Shown in pieces: positions 23,974 through 34,670 of a stretch of 64,000 nt of DNA. Source of the stretch: Pohlia nutans (Eukaryota; Streptophyta; Bryopsida; Bryales; Mniaceae). The stretch is from contig CM040101.1 in NCBI GenBank assembly GCA_022496805.1, positions 9,798,501-9,862,500 of the forward strand. Reading direction: 5' to 3'. The position numbers and the translations under genes are program-made. The stretch's first letter is position 1, and each line of letters opens with the position of its first letter. The notes beneath the pieces were generated by a model, which saw nothing but the letters and a program-made list of their open reading frames with translations, was not told where the DNA came from and did not search any database.

Positions 23974-25337
23974 ACACAGATAGCAAAGACTCAAAAGAAC
24001 AAAGCAACTGCTCATCATTTGGGACTGCTTAAGGTTAGTTGCTACCTCCTCCTCTGCACATTTAGGACTGACGATGTTCAACACTTTGGCCATTGGAATT
24101 GACATCTCTGAGACTCAATTTTTTTCAAAATTGGGAATTGCACTTTTGATTGTGTTGCAAATGGAGTATACCGACTAGTACAATTCTATAATGTGCCAAA
24201 GCAATCTAATGGTTAGCAATAAATAGTAAAGCCCTGCCGAACGAATACAACTACTCCCAATCTCTTATAAAACAAAGAGGAACCTTTTCTGAGGTGTGAT
24301 ATTTACTCTTCATTTATTCTATCGATTAGGATTTTCTTTGGTGATTTCACCCAGATAAACCAGCATTGTTACTTTTCTTTTAGATAAATTCATGGAAAGC
24401 TTTGATGCTCCGAAAAAAAATACAATGTGACTTGTTGAAGGATGCCATATAATTTTTGGTGCAGATTTATTGAACTCCACATGTGGTCTTTTATTTGGAG
24501 ATAATGCAGGTTGCTTCCTATGATTTTACGGCTTTGACTTGCGTTCCAGGTGTTATCAAGTACCGAGGTTCTAAAGTTCAAGTTGCGCTTACAGTGTGAA
24601 GGTAATTTGGTGCAAGACTGACTACCATGTAGAGCTGGAATTGCCTTGTTTAGGCAACTGATGGAGAGGCAGCTCATATGGCTTACATCTCTATAATCAT
24701 TCGTATGTATTCTTGTATCCTGCAAAGCTTGTTGAGCATGTCCTGAGCATTTTGATGCAATTTTTGAACAGCTTTTGGACCTCTCTGGAACTATTGAAGG
24801 TTCCAAGGATGGAAAAAGTCAATGTCGGCAGGTTACTTTCTGAACTTTTATTGGCTTTCTTTAGTTTGAACTTTCTGCATGTGAGGATGATATTTTTGTG
24901 ACAATTCTTAAGTTATCTTTACTTTCAATTTATTGCACATAAACGGGAAGCATCTTAATTCTGGATGGTCTTAGAATAAGCGATTGTCACTTTTTCAGAC
25001 ACCTTTTGTATCGATGTCTGTGCAGGTTATCAGTAGTTCAGTGATGCTTAAACATAATTGTATATTGATCGGATTTCGAAGACCCCGTCATCCTCCTAGC
25101 AAACAAGTGTACAGTCGAAGATTTTTGCGAACGCATATGGTGAAGCAGTTCAAATTGTGAGTACCCATCTTCTAATTAAGTGCCTCGTGGATTTTCATTT
25201 CTAAGAGCAGCTCCGTTATTTGATTCCATATGTTGGTTTGGCAATGTTTCATCAACTTTGACATGTGAAAACCTGTGCATGGCAGTGCCTTGGTCTGGGG
25301 TTCAAGTGCTTAACATAAACTATCAGAGAGTGGGAAG
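23974..25337 (+). pseudogene. DRG1: DRG1 GTP-binding protein pseudogene, intron-containing
   Basis: DRG proteins are conserved translation-associated GTPases of the Obg class. Recognisable exons in order: IAKTQKNKATAHHLGLLK (23,980-24,033), VASYDFTALTCVPGVIKYRG (24,510-24,597), LLDLSGTIEGSKDGKS (24,772-24,831, the DxPG motif changed to DLSG), VISSSVMLKHNCILI (from 25,026) fused directly to FEDPVILLANKCTVEDFCER, and CALVWGSSA*HK (25,286-25,337). The intron positions survive, so this is a duplicated, not retroposed, copy. It lacks the P-loop exon, has a large internal deletion between CILI and EDPVIL, frameshifts after CERI, and stop codons. Not functional. Confidence 0.85.
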
Positions 25338-25621
25338 GTGAGTCGTTTTGTTTCTCGCTTCTACATCTTTCAAGTAAATCTTCTCTGTTCGATGTAATTT
25401 GGATCCTGTGAAAACAATACTAGTCGCTGCTGGTATGATGTTTTTTCGTAATATGGTCAATTAGAGTCGTATATTGGATTTCCTGGTTGATCGAAACACT
25501 AGGTGCACCGGTAAGCAACGCGGGTGGGGCTAACAGCTATAGGACTGTTATAATTAACCTGAAAACGAGTTTCTGGACATCAACGGGGATCTCTGCCTGG
25601 AACCGGATTGAGAATCACCCT

Positions 25622-25702
25622 ATTCATATGGCCGAGTTGGTCTAAGGCGCCAGATTAAGGTTCTGGTCCGAAAGGGCGTGGGTTCGAATCCCACTGTGAA
25701 CA
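25622..25702 (+). tRNA. tRNA-Leu (anticodon AAG)
   Basis: The D-arm TGGCCGAGTTGGTCTAAGGC is followed by anticodon stem-loop CCAGA-TTAAGGT-TCTGG with AAG at 25,657-25,659. A long variable arm follows (TCCGAAAGGGC), then T-arm GTGGG-TTCGAAT-CCCAC. The acceptor ATTCATA pairs with TGTGAAC in six of seven positions; only the first pair (A-C) fails. A and B boxes are intact. Probably a gene, though the first-pair mismatch leaves room for early decay. Confidence 0.78.
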
Positions 25703-25779
25703 TATATCCCCCTGTCAGAAGGGAGAGAAGCCTATCAATTTCTCATTTTGACCAATGAATAATAAAGAAACGTATCCCC

Positions 25780-26735
25780 CCTCCCTTTTAGAGGCAGCCC
25801 CATCAGAAAGGGTTTCGCTGCCATCCAGAGTGGAATGGGTTACTCATAGTATTTGGGAAATCCATCATGGACACATCATTAGACGCATTATGCTTTACTC
25901 ATTTTCAACGTCAATGCAAAGATTGCTTGCATGGCAACTGAACGTGGCGTTGAGGATTCCACTTTTTCTTTTCAGCTTTGTACAACCAAACCAACGTTTA
26001 ACGGCCGGCCGGTATTCAGTTCGCATTTCACTTGAGCTACAAAACTGTAAGGTGGTATTTACTCAGAAGAGGCCCTAGCCTGGTATCCATTCCAATAATT
26101 ACAACCCCCTTGCTTGACCAATATTAACCGTTTCGCAGCCCCAGAACCGCAGTAAGCCAGCTGATTGCAGTTGTACTCATCAACCATTGGGAGCTTCAAG
26201 GTTCTGACTTCTCAGCTTCGAAGTCTGTTGCATGGTGAATACTCAGGAAGGGTAACTGAGTGGCAAAAGAATTCAATTTCGGGGTCTGGGAATGCACTGT
26301 TGCCCCACACTTTTTACTAAAGTTGCCAATATCGGTATTCGGTAACAGACGATTTGATATTAGAGAGGGCTGTTGGAGGTCTGCCCGTCAACCATGACTG
26401 TGTATAACATTAATACGGAAGTTAAAAGGCCCCTGGTGCGAGAGTAACAGACAATTGATGTGATATTAGAGAAGGCGATGTTCAAGTGGTCTCACTGTGT
26501 TGAAGACAATTAAGCCTGATCGAATCCAGCTTCAGGGAGCTGGAACCCAAGCGGCTGGTTGACGATCAATTTGCCCGACCTAGAACTCTTGTTCTACCAC
26601 CCTACCAGCACCATGGATTGAATTATGAATATCTTCATGCATGACCGTCGATCATGCATGGCCGCGATCATCTCACGTTCTGAATGTGAGATGATCTCCG
26701 GCGTATCCTTCTCATAAAAATCATGATATTAAGGG
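25780..26735 (+). repeat. Dispersed segment S, copy 1 left part
   Basis: Aligns in the same orientation with 53,275-54,835 (landmarks TTTCGCTGCCATCCAGAGTG, GGCAACTGAACGTGGCGTTGA, TTGCCAATATCGGTAT, GATATTAGAGAGGGCTGTTG, CTGATCGAATCCAGCT). Similarity breaks at CTCATAAAAATCATGAT and resumes at about 37,996. A third, inverted and broken copy lies at 39,920-40,420. No intact gene is seen in it. Its right end holds an 11-bp-stem hairpin (GATCATCTCAC / GTGAGATGATC, 26,670-26,700). Confidence 0.8.
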
Positions 26736-27330
26736 GCTGCAATCGTCGATGTTTACCTGTTTTCTTGATTCTTTTCATTCTTTAGTTGATTTTCAAGATG
26801 CATGCGCCGGAGTTTATGTTTTGGTTTACTTGCTGGATTCGTGGTGGTGGAGATATATTGTATTAATTCTTTGTCTTGTTCGGTTTCCAAATATTCAAGA
26901 GCAAATGTTTTGCTTCTTTCTTGAAGTCTGGTAGCTTGCATTAGAAGGAGAAGGCGTCGCTTTTCACTCCCTCTAAGTTGAATGGCGCCACTTCGCACTC
27001 ACCAATTTTTTGGTTGGACTTGGGTGAGTGCGATTCGTCACGTAGGACAAACGTGTACAATAAAAAAAGACAATGAACAGGATCCTCCTGAGTGAGAAAC
27101 GACGCCTCTCCTTGTATTGTTGACAGCTCTGTTAGGTAGTTATGGGCCTTGTGAGGTCCTTTAGATACCTTGTCATTGCAGTCTGTCTCTCTGCTAATTA
27201 AATAACTGAAAAAAGAAACGCAGTGCAGTTCCCACAACTGAGGGATGGCCGACAATAATGTGATTGATTACTCATCGTGAGTGGGGAGACTTGGGATTCT
27301 CCGCAATACCTATTCGACACACGGTGCTTC
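26736..27330. other. Spacer between segment S and the LINE
   Basis: Contains a 104-codon frame on the minus strand (26,941-27,255) that starts only with TTG and shows no known domain. No gene is called. Confidence 0.4.
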
Positions 27331-27440
27331 TATAGCTCAGTTGGCTATTTCTCTTTTCTCTTAACCCGAAGCGGGAATTTCAGCTCAGTTGGCTAGAGGA
27401 GCTCAGTTGGTAGAGCAGAGGGTAGCTCAAATGGTAGAGC
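27331..27440 (+). repeat. Four tandem tRNA D-arm/A-box fragments upstream of the LINE
   Basis: TATAGCTCAGTTGGCTA (27,331), CAGCTCAGTTGGCTAGAG (27,381), GAGCTCAGTTGGTAGAGC (27,399) and TAGCTCAAATGGTAGAGC (27,423) are each the 5' third of a tRNA gene with an internal A box, and none has its anticodon or T-arm. The second is preceded by TTAACCCGAAGCGGG, the same leader found before the tRNA-Thr-like sequence at 37,190. LINE 5' sequence appears to begin right after the last fragment. Confidence 0.7.
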
Positions 27441-27729
27441 GAGAGGGAGCAGGGCGGCGGAGCGGCGATGGCGGAAAGAAACGCCGAACTTTGTTCGTGT
27501 TTTTCGATCGCTTAAGCTTCGCATTAGTTGTCTACGTTGTCGATTTAGTGTTTCTTGTGTTTAACCGCAGAGACGCACGCTTAGAGTCGTCTTTCTTGTT
27601 GGTATGACCGTTTGGTGGTTCTTGATTTCCTGAGGGATCGCTGCTTTGGGGTTTTGGGTTTATCGCGTCGCGATTAGTCTGAGAGTCCGAGTGTCGAGAG
27701 GATTTCTTTTTTCAGCGAGCGTCTTTCCG

Positions 27730-29964
27730 ATGGGAGACTTGAAGCATATTGACCAGGCGCCAGCGCCATCTTCTCTTGATTCTGAATCAAGAAAAGAGGC
27801 TGCACAGCCGACCCGCGTAGATAACGTTCTAACCTATGAATTTAGTGACGAAGAACTCGCCCTCTTCGAGAGCTGTAGGCAGGAAGCAGAAGATAAGACG
27901 GTAATTGGTCACCTGCCAGTGAAAAGCCCAGGGTACAAGATTTTACATGAGTGGGCTAAGAGCGTTTTCCATGACTCCTTTACGACCATTGCCCTCATTG
28001 GGAATGGTTTCTTCGAAGTCTCCTTTGCTACAGAGGATGGCGTACTACACACCCTGACTAACACGTTCTTTTATGAGGGGAAGGTAGTATCATTCTCTAC
28101 CTGGAGCGCCGATTTCTCATCACAAAAAGAAGAAACAATAGACCTCGTGCGTTTCCCAGTTTGGGCTCACTTCTTGGGTTTGCCCATTTACGTTCGAAAT
28201 GAGCAATGCCTTAGAGCTTTAGGCAAGAGGATCGGTGAGATTCTTTCTATGGATCTTTCCGATTCTTGGGTCGGAAAGACCGCCGGCCCAAGAATCAGAT
28301 TATTAGTATCTGATATCAACGCGCTTCCCTCGACTGTCTTGATTCCAGGACGAGTAAAAGGGACAACAGTGGAACACAAAATGACGTACTCTGGTCTCCC
28401 AGACCAATGCATATGATGCAAAGGGTTTGGTCACAATGTCAAATCCTGTTCAGTCAAGAAAGGCTCTGAGCAAGCACAAGAGAAGGGAGCTCAGGAACAC
28501 TATGTGCAAGAATATCCTCCGGACGATCAATGGCACACATACACGAAGGGTTATGGCAATAGGCGTCCGAACAGGAGAGGAGGAGGCATGCAAGGACGAT
28601 TTCAAGGCCGAGGAGCCCAGTTTAACTGGCAGCAAGAAGGAGGATATTATCAACCCAGGGGTCGAGGTGTAGACCCCAGGCAGTACAATCGAGGGGGTAG
28701 AAGCTTCAGAGGGAGAGCTCAGGCAGAACCTCGTCAAAGCTTTCAGAAGCAGCCGGTGAAAGAGTGGGTTCCAAAACCACCAGCAGAAAGACCGGAACCA
28801 GGGCCTCAAGTCGTTCAAGAAACGGCGGCGCAGATGGAGATTGAGACGCCAAGGCCAGAAGATCGAATTCCAAGTACCCCGCTTGCCGATATTCCCACTG
28901 CGAGAAAGGAGCAAGATCAGCCGCCACAGAAACTACCGATCATTCCGAAGGAGGCCCAACTTCAGGCAGTGTTTCCCATTCCGATCAGGAGCAATATCGG
29001 GAACACATCACCGATCAGTTTTGAGAAGGTACCTAACCTGCCCTCCTCGCCTGTAGTCTCGATCGCTGCGGTAGACAAACAAAAGAATCCGGTCTCTTTT
29101 TGTGCAGTAGTCGACGCCTCAGATGCGGAATCCTCTCAGGAGGGTTCTGCAATTCCAGACACCGGAAAACAATCAGACTCATTTAACCCCGTCTGGAAGA
29201 CACCCCAGAAACCAACAAGCTCACAACGAAGCTTTCAGATTAACCCCGAAGGGACAATAAAGAGAGGGTATCTGTCTACTAACATTCCATTCTCTTTTTG
29301 TGAGGCATTCAGAATGCTCATGCCATTCCGATTAAAGAATAATAGGTGTAGAATTTTCCCTATACTAACATCGGTAGGGACACCTAACAGGCCAACAGAG
29401 ATGCGAATCCTCCAAGAGAAGGCAGTGCCAGGTACTCACGGAAGCAGAGCCATTGCTTATAAGCAAGTGGCTATCTCAGAAGACCAACAAATTTGGGATC
29501 AGAAATTGGCAACGGCACACATGGTGAATGAGGCCGCTTTAGCATTGAGGAAAGTCATCATTAACACTAACAATAAAACTAACCCTCTCAGAAAGTGGTC
29601 AGACGCGGCCTGGCTTTATAAGTGGCTCAAAGTTGACGATGAGAACAGCCACTGTGTATGTTTGGCATTTATCGGGGTCCAGAAGGACGGGCTCGAGATG
29701 CACAACCCAGAAAAGTATTTCTGGAAGGTCCTCCCAGAGGAATTCCAGACTATACTTACAGAAGGCGGTAAACCAGGGCAATTGATGAAATTGCCCAACA
29801 CATCGGACGAAGGTCTGAGACGAATCGTGGGAGATGTGCTATATGAAACAGACTCCTCCCCCGCCAAACCCCCCTTAAAGAAGAACAGAAGAAACGGAGG
29901 GACTAGTATGGACGAAGGATCTGCTCAGTGCAGCCCTTCAAACCTTTCTACTACTAGAGAATGA
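27730..29964 (+). CDS. LINE ORF1 (DUF4283, CCHC zinc knuckle), one in-frame TGA
   Basis: This is the RNA-binding, Gag-like protein of plant L1 elements. Start ATG at 27,730 (MGDLKHIDQAPAPSS). DUF4283-type landmarks are FFEVSFATEDGVLHTL, VVSFSTWSADF and FPVWAHFLGLPIYVRNE. Then comes YSGLPDQCI-TGA-CKGFGHNVKSC. The TGA at 28,414-28,416 replaces the second X of a CX2CX4HX4C knuckle, and CGA to TGA is one transition. The frame continues without a shift through a glycine/arginine-rich stretch (RRPNRRGGGMQGRFQGRGAQ) and a Pro-rich tail to TGA at 29,962-29,964. Counting through the stop it spans 745 codons. Either this copy cannot make full ORF1, or the codon is read through. Confidence 0.82.
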
Positions 29965-32900
29965 CTGTTAAGCAGATAGTAATAGCGACCCAGAATATTC
30001 GTAGCTTAGGGCAGGGTTTATTGGGCATTCGCAAAAGAAAAGAATTTAGAGACTTTATTGACAAATCTAATCCTCAGGCCGGAATTATTCTAATCCAGGA
30101 GCATCACATGCATTTGGATGATTGCCTTCGTATTACTCACCAATTAGATTACAAGGGTGGGATTTCCTTATGGAATAATGCTTTATTTAACGCAGAGGGG
30201 GGAAGATTTAAAACAGGAACGGGTATAATTATAGGTGCGAAACTAGCCCCATTTGTTGTAGATTCGGGAGTAGCGGTACAAGGTAGAGCACAGTATATAA
30301 TACTAGAAATAGGCTCTACGAGGTATGGTATTTTAAATATCTATGCCCCTAACAGAACGGCATCTAGAGCTAGGTTCTGGGTACTATTACGTAATTTTCA
30401 GTTCCCAGAGGCCCACTGGACAGTAGCAGGGGACTTTAATATGACCGAAAACGAGGAAGATCAGAGTCCAGGGTATGCCGCTAAGGCAATGGGAACCAGA
30501 GAAACTCAAGCGTGGACACGTTTTGCAGTGCAATTAGGGATAAACGATGTGTTCTATGCTACTGAATACCGGAGAATAGGCACGAAACGCCATACATGGT
30601 GCCGAGACAAGCCTGTCTCCATTTGGTCCAGGTTAGACAGGTTTTATGTAGACGGATTAATCCAGAGTATGGGAGGTAGGCACGGGATCTGGTCTACTCT
30701 CAATCATATCTCAAACCATGATGTGACATTTCTTTTAATATCACTAACTAAGATAAAAGCCAAGGGTCATATCCCATTTAACAACGCTCTTTTGAAAGAC
30801 CCTAACAATCTGAACCACCTTACATCTATATGGTCAAAGGCCAGTGGCGAGTGCCCTGGATCAACAATTGACAAGGTAGTACACGCCATCTCACAAGTCA
30901 AGCAGGCTAGCGACAAACTTACCAGAAACCAGAAGAAGGAGGGAAGACTGGAGTATGAAACGCAATTCACGGAGATTCGAGAGGCCGAGTTGCTGCTCCA
31001 ACGAGATTGGAATGATCTGGAGGCATGGGCAAAATTAAATCAAGCTCAGCAGAAATTGGAAGACGTAAGGATGGAGAAGCTTGACAGAAAAAGGTTCGCC
31101 TCAGGGGCGAACTGGGCAAAGATGGGCGATAGGTGTACTGCAAAATTCTTCCAATTCCACAAGGAGAAGAAAGCTAAAGCTGGCATTAAAGAACTTCTGG
31201 ATGGAGGGAGAAGCATCACGTCTCAAGAGGACTTAGAGAGGTACATTCAGAATTTCTACACTAACCTATATGCTAAGGATGTAACAGTAGAAGCTAATCA
31301 AGTCGCGAGATCTGCCTGTTTCACTAGCGTCCCTAAAATAGTTACCGCTGAACAAAACAGAAGACTAACATCGGATATAGGTCAGCTAGAAGTGCTACAA
31401 GCAGTTAAAGATTTACTTACACACAAGGCAGCGGGACATGATAATGTCCCAACAGAGTGGTTCCAATCAGCTTGGGATTCCATCGAAAATGACATCACTA
31501 ATTTAGTACACGACACACTAACATCAGGCCGACTGCATCCAAGCCTGAATTTTAGTCTACAGTCCCTTATCCCAAAGAGTGGGCCTCAGAACTCATTGCA
31601 CAATTTACGACCAATATCAGTCTTACTTGCAGCTTATAAAATCATTGCCAAGACAGTGGCTAATAGAGCCCAGAAATATCTACCCCAGTGGGTTAGAGCA
31701 ACCCAGACTGGATTCGTGAGGGACCGATATATTTTAGATAATGTTTTTTGCGCCTACGAAGCTATGGAGTGGGCTAAAGAATCCCAACAGGATCTAGTCA
31801 TTTTCCTTTTAGACTTTGAAAAAGCCTACGATCGCGTCAATTGGTCCTTTTTACAGCAATCTATGAGGGCTCTAGGCTTCTCAGAAACATGGATTAAGTG
31901 GACCTCAACTCTCTACCAAGGAGGACAAACATCTGTTTTAGTTAATGGACAGATTACAGAACCCTTTAGCATGGGCAGAGGGGTGCGTCAGGGCTGCCCT
32001 GTAGCCCTATATTTATTTTTATTTGTTGCGGACATATTGGGGTATATGATTGCTGATCTGAAATATCAGATAGAGGGTTTACTTTTGCCTAACGGCACTA
32101 CTCTGAGAGAACTCTTATTCGTAGATGACACATCTTTGTTCCTAAAGGGTTCTAAAGATAATCTAGATAGAGTCATTAAAGTCCTAAATTTATACTGTGA
32201 GGCATCTGGAGCCAAGATTAACTGGGCAAAAAGTAAGGCCATTTGGGCGTCTGATAGGCCTAGAAATTTTGATTGGGGGTCTGATATAGGTCTACAATGG
32301 CTCCCTACTGGACAATCAATGAGGCATTTAGGTTTCCCGATAGGTTGGAGAGCACCCCAGGAAGACAAAGACAATAAGATTATACAGCAGATTAGAGGAA
32401 AACTTGTTGTCTGGTCCCCCAAGCCTCTATCTATGGCCGCACGCATTTTAATCTCAAATCAAGTCGTTCTAGCGTCTATTTGGTACCTTGCGTCGTGTAC
32501 AAATATCTCGCAAGGGATATTTAAAAAAGTCAAAGCCCTAGTTAGAAATTATATTTGGTGCGGTAATCCCGAGAGAAAGTGTAGGGCAAGGGTAGCTTGG
32601 GACTCTGCTATTCTACCAGTTTCACATGGCGGCATTAAAATTTTCGACCCGGAGGCCCAATCGAAGGCGTTGTTAGCGAAGATGGTGGTCCGTGGTTTGG
32701 TGCCGGGGAACGATCCCTGGAAATCTCTGCTACAACACAGAATCAAATCTCTACAGTTGGAGTTGGGCGGAAGATGGTGCAGAGATGAGAACTGGCTGTT
32801 CATAGCCAAGAAGGTACGTCCTCAGGGATCGCCCTTCTGGAATGGAATTTGGGCTGCGTGGGTTTCAGTGCGGCCTGGGATTAAAAAGCTTACTCCTAAA

Positions 32901-34670
32901 GGAAAAGAAGAAATGCTTCGTCAGCCAGTCTGCTTTAACGAGAATATTAGGAATCTAGATGGGAAGTCTTGGGGTGAAGACCATCAAACTTTGTTTAGAA
33001 AATTATCTAACACTGGCTTTACTAGAGTGACTCATTTCTGGGATCAAGAGAGAGGTTCCTTTCGACCAATTAACGTTATATCTACACTAACGAGATCTCC
33101 TGAGCTAACACAGATAGGAACTGATTTGCTGGAGAGTTCAAAGTGGGATCCTATTCCAATTCAACCGGATGACTGGCTAACACAGGAGAGTATCTTGCCT
33201 AATCAAACCCAAGAGTTCTATCATGTTAATACTATAGTCCCATTTGGGTTTCAGGTTACTAAATACAGAAGACTAACAGGATCAGAAAGACTGATTCAAA
33301 TTTCTGATGACAAGGCTATCATTCCTCGTCTTAATACTACTTCCGCTAGAATATTGTATAGAAATGAGAAGGGTAAAGTAGAATCGTTTAATGCTAAAGA
33401 TCCTCCAACTGACGTACTAACAGTCTGGAGCTTTAGGCAAGGGGCAGTCAAGGACCTAACAATAGATCCTAAAGAATGGGTATGGCGACAGAAAGGTACC
33501 CTGAAAGAGGAAGAGTTCTTTAGCTACACTACGAAACGGGGGTACAAGATTATAACTGACAAGCAAGCTAAACAATCTAAGTTCGATAAGCAACTTTCTA
33601 ACTTAGGATACACAGGTGCTCAACGAAAACAATTTTATCAGGACTTATGGCACCCTTGGGTACCTCGGAAAATAGGGACCATGATTTGGCTTACCTGCAA
33701 TGAGGGCTTGCCGTTAGGAGAGTGGAGAAAAACGATAGGTATGCCCTGCGATGGGATATGTAATTTGTGCGATACACAACAGCTTGAATCGCCTGAACAT
33801 ACGTTCTCCTTATGCCCTGCCACTAACCAAGCGTGGACTCAGTTTAGATCTCTCAGACAGATAGCAGGCTTTCCACCAGCTTTTAATTCCTGGCACAAGA
33901 TCCTCACGGGACTGAAGCCAACAGATAGGACTAATATTCCGGTAACTGACTCTATTCCCGATGAAGGGGGGGATACTAAAACGACCATCCACATACCCTG
34001 GTATATTTTGCGAGTATCCATTATCTGGTGTTTATGGTGTTCTAAGTGCGCCCACGACTTAAGAGACCAGGAGTTTCATCTCGGAGTGGCCCTTTTCCGG
34101 GCATGGCAGTTGACAATACAAGCAGGGATGGGAGCATACAAGGCAATGGTACGATATATGAAACAACCGCTCTCTGGAAAAGCGGCCGCAAAGGTGGCAA
34201 CTTTTACAAAGGTCTGGACTCACGGGGGGATTTTCTGCAAGAATGAAGGCGGACTACAATGGCAGATGGCTCCGCACCCCAGATTTCTAACAAGACTACT
34301 AGTGAACTCCTTCAGACGTTTTGGAGATCCTCCTTCAGATGGAGCATCTTCTTCTTCCTCGCATCACTCTTTATCTTCTTTCAATACACAGGAAAGAGAC
34401 GCAGCACAGAGGGCGAACCTTATTGGCGACGAGCTTCTACAGCAAATTATGGACGACCTTCGGCTCCAGGTCGAGGACGAACTCGAGGTGGAGTCTCCGC
34501 CTCGCCCCAACGCTTCTTCAGTGCCAAGACAACTCTGGCCAGCTTACGAAGAATCACAGGAGGACGATCTTGACGGCACCCCCGACCTCCCGCAGGACCT
34601 TCAATCACCGGAGGATGTAGTACTGAAAAGTTCGACAAAGAATTCTAATCTAAGTGAGCTTTTCTGGTAG
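29961..34670 (+). CDS. LINE ORF2: endonuclease, reverse transcriptase, zinc-binding tail
   Basis: Intact 1569-residue polyprotein that nicks DNA and reverse-transcribes its own RNA at the nick. APE-type endonuclease residues: N12 (TQNIRSLG), E47 (LIQEHH), D158/N160 (AGDFNM), D226 (SRLDRF), H253 (SNHD). Reverse transcriptase: LRPISVLLAAYKIIAKTVANR, FLLDFEKAYDRVNW, GVRQGCP (about 674), and the active-site box as FVDD (about 720-723) where FADD/YADD is usual. A CX2CX9HX4C zinc motif follows near 1267-1285 (CNLCDTQQLESPEHTFSLC). The last 120 residues are Ser/Pro/Glu-rich and have no assigned domain. The start codon overlaps the ORF1 stop (ATGA), suggesting termination-reinitiation. Confidence 0.93.
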   Translation: MTVKQIVIATQNIRSLGQGLLGIRKRKEFRDFIDKSNPQAGIILIQEHHMHLDDCLRITHQLDYKGGISLWNNALFNAEGGRFKTGTGIIIGAKLAPFVVDSGVAVQGRAQYIILEIGSTRYGILNIYAPNRTASRARFWVLLRNFQFPEAHWTVAGDFNMTENEEDQSPGYAAKAMGTRETQAWTRFAVQLGINDVFYATEYRRIGTKRHTWCRDKPVSIWSRLDRFYVDGLIQSMGGRHGIWSTLNHISNHDVTFLLISLTKIKAKGHIPFNNALLKDPNNLNHLTSIWSKASGECPGSTIDKVVHAISQVKQASDKLTRNQKKEGRLEYETQFTEIREAELLLQRDWNDLEAWAKLNQAQQKLEDVRMEKLDRKRFASGANWAKMGDRCTAKFFQFHKEKKAKAGIKELLDGGRSITSQEDLERYIQNFYTNLYAKDVTVEANQVARSACFTSVPKIVTAEQNRRLTSDIGQLEVLQAVKDLLTHKAAGHDNVPTEWFQSAWDSIENDITNLVHDTLTSGRLHPSLNFSLQSLIPKSGPQNSLHNLRPISVLLAAYKIIAKTVANRAQKYLPQWVRATQTGFVRDRYILDNVFCAYEAMEWAKESQQDLVIFLLDFEKAYDRVNWSFLQQSMRALGFSETWIKWTSTLYQGGQTSVLVNGQITEPFSMGRGVRQGCPVALYLFLFVADILGYMIADLKYQIEGLLLPNGTTLRELLFVDDTSLFLKGSKDNLDRVIKVLNLYCEASGAKINWAKSKAIWASDRPRNFDWGSDIGLQWLPTGQSMRHLGFPIGWRAPQEDKDNKIIQQIRGKLVVWSPKPLSMAARILISNQVVLASIWYLASCTNISQGIFKKVKALVRNYIWCGNPERKCRARVAWDSAILPVSHGGIKIFDPEAQSKALLAKMVVRGLVPGNDPWKSLLQHRIKSLQLELGGRWCRDENWLFIAKKVRPQGSPFWNGIWAAWVSVRPGIKKLTPKGKEEMLRQPVCFNENIRNLDGKSWGEDHQTLFRKLSNTGFTRVTHFWDQERGSFRPINVISTLTRSPELTQIGTDLLESSKWDPIPIQPDDWLTQESILPNQTQEFYHVNTIVPFGFQVTKYRRLTGSERLIQISDDKAIIPRLNTTSARILYRNEKGKVESFNAKDPPTDVLTVWSFRQGAVKDLTIDPKEWVWRQKGTLKEEEFFSYTTKRGYKIITDKQAKQSKFDKQLSNLGYTGAQRKQFYQDLWHPWVPRKIGTMIWLTCNEGLPLGEWRKTIGMPCDGICNLCDTQQLESPEHTFSLCPATNQAWTQFRSLRQIAGFPPAFNSWHKILTGLKPTDRTNIPVTDSIPDEGGDTKTTIHIPWYILRVSIIWCLWCSKCAHDLRDQEFHLGVALFRAWQLTIQAGMGAYKAMVRYMKQPLSGKAAAKVATFTKVWTHGGIFCKNEGGLQWQMAPHPRFLTRLLVNSFRRFGDPPSDGASSSSSHHSLSSFNTQERDAAQRANLIGDELLQQIMDDLRLQVEDELEVESPPRPNASSVPRQLWPAYEESQEDDLDGTPDLPQDLQSPEDVVLKSSTKNSNLSELFW

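Larger units (their letters stand above)
27441..34670 (+). mobile_element. LINE retrotransposon (L1-type), nearly full length
   Basis: A GC-rich 5' UTR of about 290 bp precedes ORF1 (DUF4283 + CCHC knuckle) and ORF2 (endonuclease + reverse transcriptase + C-terminal zinc motif), which overlap as ATGA. There are no long terminal repeats. The 3' end of the element could not be fixed: no clear poly(A) and no target-site duplication were recognised after ORF2, so the end given is that of ORF2. ORF2 is open over 4.7 kb, which implies a young insertion. Confidence 0.88.

Noticed and set aside
25622..25702. Reading tRNA-Leu as a SINE head
   Set aside because: All four arms including the variable arm are present and stop at the acceptor; no tail or A-rich end follows.
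26941..27255. 104-codon minus-strand frame
   Set aside because: It has only a TTG start and no recognised domain, and lies in repeat-rich spacer.
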